NCBI GenBank assembly: GCA_965370435.1
Contig: CBDUUP010000095.1
Coordinates: 1-13,063, forward strand
Reading direction: 5' to 3'
DNA: 13,063 nucleotides
From: CBDUUP01 sp965370435
GTDB lineage: Bacteria > Chloroflexota > Anaerolineae > Anaerolineales > UBA11579
Made by a program: the position numbers and the translations under genes. Positions 8,001-13,063 of this stretch are shown here, one piece after another; the stretch's first letter is position 1; each line of letters starts with the position of its first letter. Below the pieces are notes generated by a model. That model was not told the origin of the DNA and searched no databases. It saw only the letters and a program-made list of their open reading frames with translations.

Positions 8001-8635
8001 TGGACCACGTCCTGGCATCGGGGAAGAATGTCAACGTGCTGGTGCTGGATACCGAAGTTTATTCCAACACCGGCGGACAGGCCTCCAAGGCCACCCCGAT
8101 GGGGGCGATTGCAAAGTTCGCATCTAAGGGCAAAGAACTGCCTCGCAAAGACCTGGGCATGATCGCCATGTCCTACGGCTACGTGTACGTGGCCCAGATC
8201 GCTATGGGCGCTAGCGACACCCAGACCCTCAAAGCCATCCTGGAGGCGGAAGCCTACGACGGCCCCTCCCTCATCATTGCCTACAGCCACTGCATCGAAC
8301 ACGAGATCAATATGACCAAAGACCTGACCCACGGCCTAGGCCTGAACCAGCAAAAGCTGGCCGTAGACTCGGGCTTCTGGCCGCTCTACCGCTTCAACCC
8401 CGCTTTGATCTCCCAGGGCAAGAATCCCCTGTCGATTGACGCCAAGCCTCCCAAGATTTCCTGGAAAGAGTTCGCCTATAACGAGGGCCGCTTCAGCCGC
8501 CTGGCCAAAAAAGACGAGAAGCGCGCCGAAGCGCTCATGGAAAAAGCCATCCAGGACGTGCAGTACCGCTTGAACATCTACCGCCAGATGGCGGAGATGC
8601 ATTACCCTGTCCCCACCGTGCCCCCCGTTCCTTAG
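5039..8635 (+). CDS. nifJ: Pyruvate:ferredoxin (flavodoxin) oxidoreductase, single-chain NifJ type (1198 aa)
   Basis: Cytoplasmic enzyme that oxidises pyruvate with CoA to acetyl-CoA and CO2 while reducing ferredoxin or flavodoxin. All expected domains are in order. The N-terminal pyrimidine-binding domain has YPITPSTP with T31, the TPP-activating E64, and R114; these numbers coincide with the Desulfovibrio africanus enzyme. The gamma domain (GSDGTVGANKNSIK) and an EKR-type region follow. A two-cluster ferredoxin domain has C696, C699, C702, C706 and C752, C755, C758, C762. The C-terminal TPP domain has GDG at 976-978 and YSNTGGQ at 1008-1014. Proximal-cluster ligands C826, C829, C854 and C1085 are all present. 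Length is normal for the family (about 1170-1200). I chose ATG 5039 because GGAGGT (5023-5028) lies 10 nt upstream and the protein then starts like its relatives. A frame extension to 4955 has no support. It appears monocistronic, with a terminator at 8693-8726. Nothing suggests a nitrogen-fixation role here; a general anaerobic catabolic or anabolic function is more likely. Confidence 0.97.
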   Translation: MSRKKITVDGNEAVARVAHKINEVIAIYPITPSTPMGEHADAWSADGRPNIWGTVPLVIEMQAEGGAAGAVHGALQAGALTTTFTASQGLLLMIPNMYKIAGELTSTVFHVAARSVAAQALSIFGDHSDVMAARATGFVMLASASVQEAHDFAIISQAAALKARLPFIHFFEGFRTSHEINKIEELTDDDLRAMIDDDLVRAHRERALSPDNPFIRGTAQNPDVFFQARETVNPYYLACPGIVQEAMDKFAGLVGRQYRLFDYEGDDNAEHVIVVIGSGGVTAAETAKVLNEAGEKVGVVKVRLYRPFSIEHFLDKLPATVKKIAVLDRTKEPGASGEPLYLDVVNAIHEGRNNGQAPFSESPLITGGRYGLSSKEFTPAMVKGVFDEMKQDQPKNHFTIGINDDLTHTSLDYDDAFSIVSEKTVRAVFYGLGSDGTVGANKNSIKIIGEETSNHAQGYFVYDSKKAGAMTISHLRFGPEPIRAPYLVGRANFVACHQFNFLERYDVLGSAVPGATFLLNSMYDKDETWDHLPREVQETIIEKKLKFYVINGYKVAEETGMGQRINTIMQTCFFYISGILPPDEAIAAIKDAIKKTYGKRGEKIVQQNYAAVDAALANLHEMKVPKKATSKLTRRPPVPDEAPKFVREVLGPMIAREGDGVPVSVLPADGTYPLATTQWEKRNITLDIPEWIPDLCIRCGKCVFVCPHAVIRQKVYDPALLENAPDSFLSMEGKWREFPGAVYSIQVAPEDCTGCKQCVEICPVTDKENPDRKALNMVDQLPILEREQANWEFFLTLPEVDRTAIKFNTIKNSQLLEPLFEFSGACAGCGETPYIKLVTQLFGDRTIVANATGCTSIFGGNLPTTPWAKNKDGRGPAWSNSLFEDNAEFGLGMRLALDKQTEYVREILPRFAGQLGDELVEELLTADPQDETGYQAQRERVALLKERLEGMTDTQARDLLGLADVFVPRSLWIMGGDGWAYDIGYGGLDHVLASGKNVNVLVLDTEVYSNTGGQASKATPMGAIAKFASKGKELPRKDLGMIAMSYGYVYVAQIAMGASDTQTLKAILEAEAYDGPSLIIAYSHCIEHEINMTKDLTHGLGLNQQKLAVDSGFWPLYRFNPALISQGKNPLSIDAKPPKISWKEFAYNEGRFSRLAKKDEKRAEALMEKAIQDVQYRLNIYRQMAEMHYPVPTVPPVP

Positions 8636-8692
8636 AGAGGGGAAATTTTGAAGCTGCGCCCCGTCTGGTAGCCGCTCATCAATCCCCAACAT

Positions 8693-8726
8693 AAAAAAGA
8701 GACGCGCCCGTTAGCGTCTCTTTTTT
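8693..8726 (+). terminator. Strong intrinsic terminator after the PFOR gene
   Basis: A perfect 7-bp GC-rich stem GAGACGC (8699-8705) / GCGTCTC (8714-8720) with an 8-nt loop is flanked by AAAAAA (8693-8698) and TTTTTT (8721-8726), which extend the pairing to 13 bp. The A-run on the left would also give a U-tract to transcripts from the opposite strand, so the element could work both ways. Confidence 0.9.
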
Positions 8727-8786
8727 CATTCCAATAATGGTTTTGGGAATAGCATCCTCCATTCATCTTCAAGCAAAAACATACCT

Positions 8787-8835
8787 TTCATCCTTCATCC
8801 TTCCCCCTTCATCCCTCCCTCTCCCCCCTTCCCAA
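8787..8835. repeat. Heptamer tandem repeat / homopyrimidine tract
   Basis: Seven successive 7-base units can be laid end to end. TTCATCC occurs perfectly at 8787-8793, 8794-8800 and 8808-8814. Degenerate pyrimidine-rich units fill 8801-8807 and 8815-8835. The plus strand over 8784-8833 is almost pure C/T. The array sits in the leader of the PH-like protein gene, after the PFOR terminator. It may be a decaying STRR-like heptamer array of the sort known in filamentous cyanobacteria. Confidence 0.55.
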
Positions 8836-8880
8836 ACCGGCCCAACCCAGATAAGATATGCGGGAGAGCCGAGACACACT

Positions 8881-9783
8881 ATGGACGAGACCCAAACCTT
8901 CACCCCCTCCCGGCGCAACGGACTGATCTTCGCCGGGGTCACTATCCCAGCCTTGACCCTGGCCTCCGGGGTCGTCTTTGCCCGCGTCACCCAGGCCCAG
9001 ATCGGTCCGGAGTTCTTGCTTTATCTGTTCCTGGCGGTATTCATCGCCGCCCCCATCCCTTTGATGGGCTACCGCGCTTTTTCGCTGTCACGGGCCGCTT
9101 ACCATCTGCACCGGGACGGAGTCAATATTCAGTGGGGGCTGCGGGTGGAGAATATCCCCATGACGGCGGTGGAATGGGTGCGCAAGTCCAGCGACCTGGA
9201 GGAGAAGCAGCCCCGTCCCTGGCTGCGCTGGCCGGGCGCGGTGCTGGGAACCCGCCGCCTTCCTGAGAGCGGACAAATCGTCGAATTCCTGGCGGACAAC
9301 ACCAGCCGCTTGGTGTTGATCGCCACCCCGGAACGCATCTACGCCATCTCCCCCGCCAACGCGGACGAGTTCTTGATCGCCTTCCAGCGCCTAATCGAGT
9401 TGGGCAGCCTCGACCCCATCCCGGCCCGTTCGGTGTACCCCGCTTTTCTGCTGGGGCAGTTGTGGGCCGACCGCCCGGCGCGAATCCTGGTCCTGGGTGG
9501 AGCGCTGTTGAGCCTGGGCTTGCTGATCTGGGTGGGGCTGGCGGTGCCCAACCATCCCGAAGTCTCTCTGGGCTTTTCCTCCGACGGCTCGCCGCTGAAC
9601 CCGGTGCCGGGGGTGCAGTTGTTCCTGCTGCCGGTGGTGGATGCTTTCTTTTTCCTGGCTGGTACCGGTCTGGGACTCTACTTCTACCGGCGGGATGGCG
9701 GCAAACCCGTCGCATACCTGCTCTGGAGCAGCGGGGCGCTGATGGGCGCTTTATTTCTCGCCGGATTGGCTTTTATCCTATAG
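8881..9783 (+). CDS. Membrane protein with a predicted bacterial PH-like domain (300 aa)
   Basis: Predicted cytoplasmic-membrane protein. Two N-terminal hydrophobic segments (about 14-35 and 44-65) are followed by a soluble stretch at about 70-175. Its pattern YHLHRDGVNIQWGLRVENIP, then a turn, then IVEFLADNTSRLVLIATPE and a final helix, resembles bacterial PH domains of the bPH_5/bPH_10 kind. In those, a beta-sandwich starts with YxLxxDGlxI and IPxxxIxWV. Three further hydrophobic segments follow at about 200-222, 243-265 and 277-300, so the C-terminus ends within or at the membrane. No catalytic motif is seen and the molecular role is unknown. I prefer ATG 8881; the frame extends to 8737, but that part runs through the low-complexity repeat. 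The Shine-Dalgarno is weak (GGGAG at 8862-8866 is 14 nt away). It may be transcribed with the DUF92 gene 114 bp downstream, but the DnaA-box cluster between them argues for separate control. Confidence 0.75.
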   Translation: MDETQTFTPSRRNGLIFAGVTIPALTLASGVVFARVTQAQIGPEFLLYLFLAVFIAAPIPLMGYRAFSLSRAAYHLHRDGVNIQWGLRVENIPMTAVEWVRKSSDLEEKQPRPWLRWPGAVLGTRRLPESGQIVEFLADNTSRLVLIATPERIYAISPANADEFLIAFQRLIELGSLDPIPARSVYPAFLLGQLWADRPARILVLGGALLSLGLLIWVGLAVPNHPEVSLGFSSDGSPLNPVPGVQLFLLPVVDAFFFLAGTGLGLYFYRRDGGKPVAYLLWSSGALMGALFLAGLAFIL

Positions 9784-9826
9784 TATGGGTTGTTTCTCCA
9801 CCCTTTACCCCCCGTTTCCCCACCAC

Positions 9827-9890
9827 TTATCCACAGTTTTTCACCAGTTATCCACATAGTTTATCCCCTGACTTAGCAGCGTTATCCACA
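9827..9890 (+). other. Cluster of DnaA boxes (candidate origin or DnaA-regulatory site)
   Basis: Three perfect copies of the DnaA box TTATCCACA lie at 9827-9835, 9848-9856 and 9882-9890, all in the same orientation. A fourth, degenerate box TTATCCCCT (7 of 9) is at 9861-9869. Start-to-start spacings are 21, 13 and 21 bp, with the 21-bp steps close to two helical turns. TTATCCACA is the established high-affinity DnaA box (TTATNCACA) of most bacteria. No dnaA, dnaN or other replication gene is in the window, and no obvious AT-rich unwinding element flanks the boxes; the left flank is C/T-rich instead. The last box ends 7 bp before the DUF92 start codon. Confidence 0.75.
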
Positions 9891-9897
9891 GGTTCTC

Positions 9898-10686
9898 ATG
9901 CAATTTCTAATCGGATTGTCCACGGGTGTGTTGATCGCAGGGCTGGCCTGGCGGGCGGGGGCTTTAAGCCGCAGCGGAGCCTGGGCCGCGTCTCTGACCG
10001 GCGGGTTGGTCTTCGGTCTGGGCGGGGTTCCCTGGGCGGCGCTGCTGCTGACCTTCTTCATCTCCTCCAGCGCTCTCTCTCGGCTGTTCAAGCGGCGCAA
10101 GTCGGCTTTGAGCGAGAAGTTCTCCAAAGGCTCGCAGCGGGATTGGGGGCAGGTGTTCGCCAATGGAGGGTTGGGCGCGCTGCTGGCCGTCGTCCATCTC
10201 CTGCTTCCGGAGGCAATCTGGCCCTGGATGGCCTTCGCCGGGGCTGTGGCGGCGGTCAACGCCGACACCTGGGCCACCGAGTTGGGCGTTCTCAGCCGGA
10301 GGCCGCCCAGATTGATCACCACCGGCAAGCTCGTGGAGCGGGGCGCCTCCGGCGGCGTCTCGCTTCTGGGCACATTGTCAACCCTGGGCGGGGCGGCGTT
10401 GGTGGGGCTGTTTGCCGCCCTCTTTTCGACGGTTGGATCATTCTGGGGGATTTGGGGCGCTATCACGCTGGCGGGACTGGCCGGATCGCTGTTCGATTCC
10501 CTGCTGGGCGCAACTGTGCAGGCCATCTACACCTGCCCCGCCTGCCAAAAAGAGACCGAGCGCCACCCCCTTCACACCTGCGGCACGAAGACCCTCCCCC
10601 TGCGCGGCTGGCCTTGGCTGACCAACGACCTGGTGAACCTGGCCGCCTCGATCCTGGGCGCGGCGGTTGCGGTTCTGATCGTTTGA
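9898..10686 (+). CDS. DUF92 / COG1836 integral membrane protein, VTE6-like (262 aa)
   Basis: Multi-pass membrane protein of the DUF92 (PF01940, TMEM19-like) family. Family marks visible in order are FANGG near residue 83, the conserved NADTWATELG at 121-130, ITTGKLVERGASGGVS, GSLFDSLLGATVQ with D200, and a small cysteine/histidine motif CPAC...HTC (C213, C216, C228). WLTNDLVN and a final hydrophobic helix follow. Plant VTE6, in the same family, is a phytyl-phosphate kinase for tocopherol and phylloquinone synthesis; a prenyl-phosphate kinase role in bacteria is inference by homology. About six hydrophobic segments are evident and the length is usual for the family. The start ATG 9898 fits the family N-terminus. 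Only a weak AGG (9890-9892) precedes it, and a DnaA box occupies 9882-9890. The stop codon lies inside a perfect hairpin (10681-10703). Confidence 0.88.
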   Translation: MQFLIGLSTGVLIAGLAWRAGALSRSGAWAASLTGGLVFGLGGVPWAALLLTFFISSSALSRLFKRRKSALSEKFSKGSQRDWGQVFANGGLGALLAVVHLLLPEAIWPWMAFAGAVAAVNADTWATELGVLSRRPPRLITTGKLVERGASGGVSLLGTLSTLGGAALVGLFAALFSTVGSFWGIWGAITLAGLAGSLFDSLLGATVQAIYTCPACQKETERHPLHTCGTKTLPLRGWPWLTNDLVNLAASILGAAVAVLIV

Positions 10687-10703
10687 ACGTGCAACGTTCA
10701 AAC
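10681..10703. terminator. Perfect inverted repeat over the DUF92 stop codon (possible terminator)
   Basis: Arms GTTTGAACGT (10681-10690) and ACGTTCAAAC (10694-10703) are perfectly complementary over 10 bp with a 3-nt loop (GCA). The TGA stop (10684-10686) sits in the left arm. It is followed by TCTTCCC rather than a real T-run, so it would be a weak or non-classical terminator. It could also act as an mRNA-stabilising hairpin or a protein-binding palindrome. Confidence 0.5.
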
Positions 10704-10728
10704 TCTTCCCGGGGTGACTCTGGGTGAA

Positions 10729-10757
10729 TTGACATTTGTTTTGAATAGGGATATGAT
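10729..10757 (+). promoter_or_regulatory. Near-consensus sigma-70 promoter of the CSLREA protein gene
   Basis: A perfect -35 TTGACA (10729-10734) is followed after exactly 17 bases by -10 TATGAT (10752-10757, 5 of 6). The predicted start near 10764 leaves a leader of about 80 nt to ATG 10846. This is the best-looking promoter in the window and suggests high, largely activator-independent expression. Confidence 0.8.
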
Positions 10758-10833
10758 GAGACCGTAGAAAAGATATTTCCCAGGCTTGGCGACCCTTTCC
10801 CGGCGCCGAAACCACCATGCATATACATGCTCC

Positions 10834-10839
10834 AGGAGG
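10834..10839 (+). promoter_or_regulatory. Strong Shine-Dalgarno sequence (AGGAGG)
   Basis: A full AGGAGG lies 6 nt before ATG 10846. It fixes the start of the secreted protein and is the strongest ribosome-binding site in the window. Confidence 0.85.
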
Positions 10840-10845
10840 CATTCG

Positions 10846-13063
10846 ATGACCACTCATAGACTCAAAACCAAAGTATTCCACGGCGCGCGCCTGTTGGTCT
10901 GCGCCGCCCTCATCGCCGGATTGGCGTTGGCCGCCATGCCGGCGACCCAGGGCCGCGCCTCAGCCGTTCACTACGTCACCAAAACCACCGACAGCAATGA
11001 CGGCGTCTGTGCCGCCGATTGCTCTTTGCGAGAGGCAATTGGCGCCGCCCATCCAAGCGATACTATTGATTTCAGTCTGCCTCCCGGTTCCACCGTCAAT
11101 ATAACCTTGGGGAGCATAGACACCCTAAAAAGCTTCACAATTTCATCTTCCGTCGCCAACATCACCATAGACGCAGGCAACACCAGCCGGATCTTCTATT
11201 TCTGGAACGGCAGCACCGTCCTGCTCGACAATCTCACCCTCGCCAATGGCGCTACGACCGGGGGCGAGCACGGCGGCACCATCCAAAACACCAGCAACCT
11301 GACCCTCACCGACGTGACCATCAACACCAGCACCGCCGATGGTTGGGGAGGCGGCATTTACAGCGGATGGGGTTCCACCCTCTACCTGGATAACGTCACC
11401 CTGTACGACAACCACGCCGAACAAGGCGGGGGCGTTTACTTCAGAGACAACGACGCCGGCACATTGACCATCGTCAACAGCAACTTTTCCAGCAACGACG
11501 CCCTGGAAGGGAACGGCGGCGGACTTTATGTCAATAACGGGGACGTGAACATCACCTCCACCACCTTCGATTCCAACACCGCCTCCAGAACCACGGCCAG
11601 CGCCGCCTATGGGGGCGGAATTTTCAGCTACATGACAGGGGGAGATACCATTACGATAAATTACAGCACGATATCAAACAACGTTGCCGATACCGCCGCG
11701 GTCGTCAACGACCGCGGCGGCGGCATCTACCATAATTACGGCACGATGACCCTCAACAAAACTACGGTCAGCGGCAACACCTCCTACATGGGGGGCGGGA
11801 TCTACGTCAATACTAACGGCGCTTTGAACGTAAACCAATCCACCATCTCAGGGAACCTGGGGCAATACGGCGCAGGGGGAGTAGCTGCCTATGGGGCGGT
11901 AAATATGACCAACAGCACCATCTCGGGCAACAAAGCCAATAATGCACCCGGCGCGATGTATGTTCACTCCACCGCCACTGCTAATCTAAACAACGTCACC
12001 ATAACGGCAAACGTGGCCGATTTTGACAGCGACACCAGTGGATTGATCGGCGGCCTCCGGGTGAACGGCGGCACGATCACCGTCCGCAACAGCATCATCG
12101 CCGGGAACACGGAGAACACCGGCAGCACCAGCCAGGTGGATTGCGTCATCGCCGGATTAAATTTTACCTCTGGAGGCTATAACCTGGTCGGCATCGCCGA
12201 TGGCTGCAATTGGACCTCCGCCACCGGAGACCAAACCGGCACCCTCGCCGTCCCCAAAGACCCGCTATTAGGCTCCCTGGCCGATAACGGCGGCCCCACC
12301 TACACCCACAACCTGGGGGGCGGCAGCCCGGCCATTGAAGGCGGCAACACCGGCGGCTGCAAAGACCATAACGCCGCCGCCATCACCGTAGACCAGCGCG
12401 GCGCGCTCCGCCCCAACGGGATCCGCTGCGATATCGGCTCTTACGAAGTCGGCAGCGTTCCCAAAGATGCCACTGCCACCACCATCACCTCCGACAGCGC
12501 CGACCCCTCCGTGACCGGCGAGACGGTGACCGTGCAGTACACTGTGACCACTGGCGGGATTGGCACCCCGACCGGCACCGTCACGGTGACCGACCTAACC
12601 GGCGCGAACTGCAATGCCACCGTCGCTGCCGGCCAATGCGACATCGTCTTGCCCTCTGCGGGCCCCAGATTGCTCACCGCCTCCTATTCTGGGGACAGCG
12701 GCCACAACAGCAGCGAAGATAACGAATCCCACACCGTCAACAAAGCCGACACCACCACTACCGTCACATCCGACAACCCCGATCCTTCGATAGTGAACCA
12801 GACCGTCACCGTGACGTTCACCGTGACGGCAGACTCGCCCGGCAGCGGGACCCCCACCGGCGCTGTCTTGGTGGTCGACACCCTTAGCTCAGCTACCTGT
12901 TCGGCCAGCGTGGCCGTCGGCCAATGCGACATCGTCCTCGACGCCGCAACCGGCAAGGTCCTCGTCAGCCACGCCTGCGGCGTCAAGAGTCAGCTTGTCA
13001 CCGCCGCGGCGACGTGGCCGGCCGGACGGACGCTGAACCGCTTCAAGGCGCGAACGCCCCACG
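10846..13063 (+). CDS. Secreted CSLREA / parallel beta-helix protein with Ig-like repeats (partial, runs off right edge)
   Basis: The frame is open from ATG 10846 to the edge, giving 739 visible residues and no stop. It begins with a signal peptide: basic MTTHRLKTK, a hydrophobic core at about 16-32, and predicted cleavage after ASA (40). Next is the CSLREA domain, with C55 and CSLREA at 59-64. From about 80 to 400 there are many imperfect repeats of the GGGIY...LTL..TVSGN type, the pattern of a right-handed parallel beta-helix. About 400-535 matches the choice-of-anchor Q type domain (NSIIAGN, DNGGPTYTH, GSPAIEGG, DQRG, CDIGSYE). Two Ig-like modules follow at about 540 and 635, with a 96-residue period (PDPS...VTV...GTPTG...GQCDIVL). 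Such proteins are surface-exposed or secreted in Chloroflexota and relatives, with suspected adhesion or glycan-related roles; no catalytic residue can be named. A C-terminal anchor would lie beyond the edge. The last ~40 residues do not continue the Ig pattern. Confidence 0.9.
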   Translation, partial: MTTHRLKTKVFHGARLLVCAALIAGLALAAMPATQGRASAVHYVTKTTDSNDGVCAADCSLREAIGAAHPSDTIDFSLPPGSTVNITLGSIDTLKSFTISSSVANITIDAGNTSRIFYFWNGSTVLLDNLTLANGATTGGEHGGTIQNTSNLTLTDVTINTSTADGWGGGIYSGWGSTLYLDNVTLYDNHAEQGGGVYFRDNDAGTLTIVNSNFSSNDALEGNGGGLYVNNGDVNITSTTFDSNTASRTTASAAYGGGIFSYMTGGDTITINYSTISNNVADTAAVVNDRGGGIYHNYGTMTLNKTTVSGNTSYMGGGIYVNTNGALNVNQSTISGNLGQYGAGGVAAYGAVNMTNSTISGNKANNAPGAMYVHSTATANLNNVTITANVADFDSDTSGLIGGLRVNGGTITVRNSIIAGNTENTGSTSQVDCVIAGLNFTSGGYNLVGIADGCNWTSATGDQTGTLAVPKDPLLGSLADNGGPTYTHNLGGGSPAIEGGNTGGCKDHNAAAITVDQRGALRPNGIRCDIGSYEVGSVPKDATATTITSDSADPSVTGETVTVQYTVTTGGIGTPTGTVTVTDLTGANCNATVAAGQCDIVLPSAGPRLLTASYSGDSGHNSSEDNESHTVNKADTTTTVTSDNPDPSIVNQTVTVTFTVTADSPGSGTPTGAVLVVDTLSSATCSASVAVGQCDIVLDAATGKVLVSHACGVKSQLVTAAATWPAGRTLNRFKARTPH
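12463..12940 (+). repeat. Tandem Ig-like domain repeat within the CSLREA protein gene
   Basis: Two modules are offset by 288 bases (96 codons). The segment coding GQCDIV is identical over 18 bases at 12631-12648 and 12919-12936. Both modules share TSD..PDPS, TVTV and GTPTG protein motifs, typical of bacterial Ig-like domain repeats (Big_3_5-like). The second copy loses similarity after about 12940. Confidence 0.7.

Noticed and set aside
1..13063. Search by eye for CRISPR arrays, tRNAs, rRNAs, transposases, toxin-antitoxin pairs or defence genes.
   Set aside because: No regularly spaced repeat-spacer pattern, no tRNA-like cloverleaf and no matching protein motif was seen.

Overview
The window looks like a stretch of chromosome from an anaerobic or facultative, moderately GC-rich bacterium. 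A member of the Chloroflexota (Anaerolineae-like) is my best guess. This rests on the gene mix: a single-chain pyruvate:ferredoxin oxidoreductase, a CSLREA/parallel-beta-helix surface protein, a DUF92 membrane protein, an L7/L12-like small protein tail, and heptamer-type intergenic repeats. No rRNA or other lineage marker is present, so the placement is inference.

Layout, left to right. (1) 1-84 is the 3' end of a small gene whose last residues resemble the C-terminal domain of ribosomal protein L7/L12; its terminator overlaps the stop codon. (2) About 240-453 carries a 3' remnant of a methylenetetrahydrofolate reductase gene (metF) without its body. (3) 505-4130, minus strand, is a two-gene operon (ATGA overlap) for an asymmetric heterodimeric ABC exporter. 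Each half has degenerate ATPase residues that complement the other half. (4) 4143-5038 is a gap of about 0.9 kb between divergent units. It has no convincing gene but holds two REP-like hairpins, a promoter for each flank, and a nifJ leader that can pair in alternative ways. (5) 5039-8635 is a full-length NifJ-type pyruvate:ferredoxin oxidoreductase with all cofactor ligands intact, followed by a strong intrinsic terminator. (6) 8787-8835 is a degenerate heptamer tandem repeat. (7) 8881-9783 is a membrane protein that appears to carry a bacterial PH-like domain. (8) 9827-9890 is a cluster of three perfect DnaA boxes plus one degenerate box, spaced 21/13/21 bp, directly before a DUF92 (COG1836, VTE6-like) gene at 9898-10686. 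(9) 10729-10757 is a near-consensus sigma-70 promoter driving a secreted CSLREA/beta-helix/Ig-like protein that runs off the right edge.

The genes do not form one pathway. PFOR supplies acetyl-CoA and reduced ferredoxin in the cytoplasm. The ABC pair, PH-like protein, DUF92 protein and CSLREA protein are envelope-associated. The item most worth following up is the DnaA-box cluster, which may be a replication origin, a DnaA-titration site or a DnaA-controlled promoter. No defence system, CRISPR array, transposase or phage gene is visible. The last ~110 bases break the repeat pattern of the CSLREA protein and may be a contig-end artefact.
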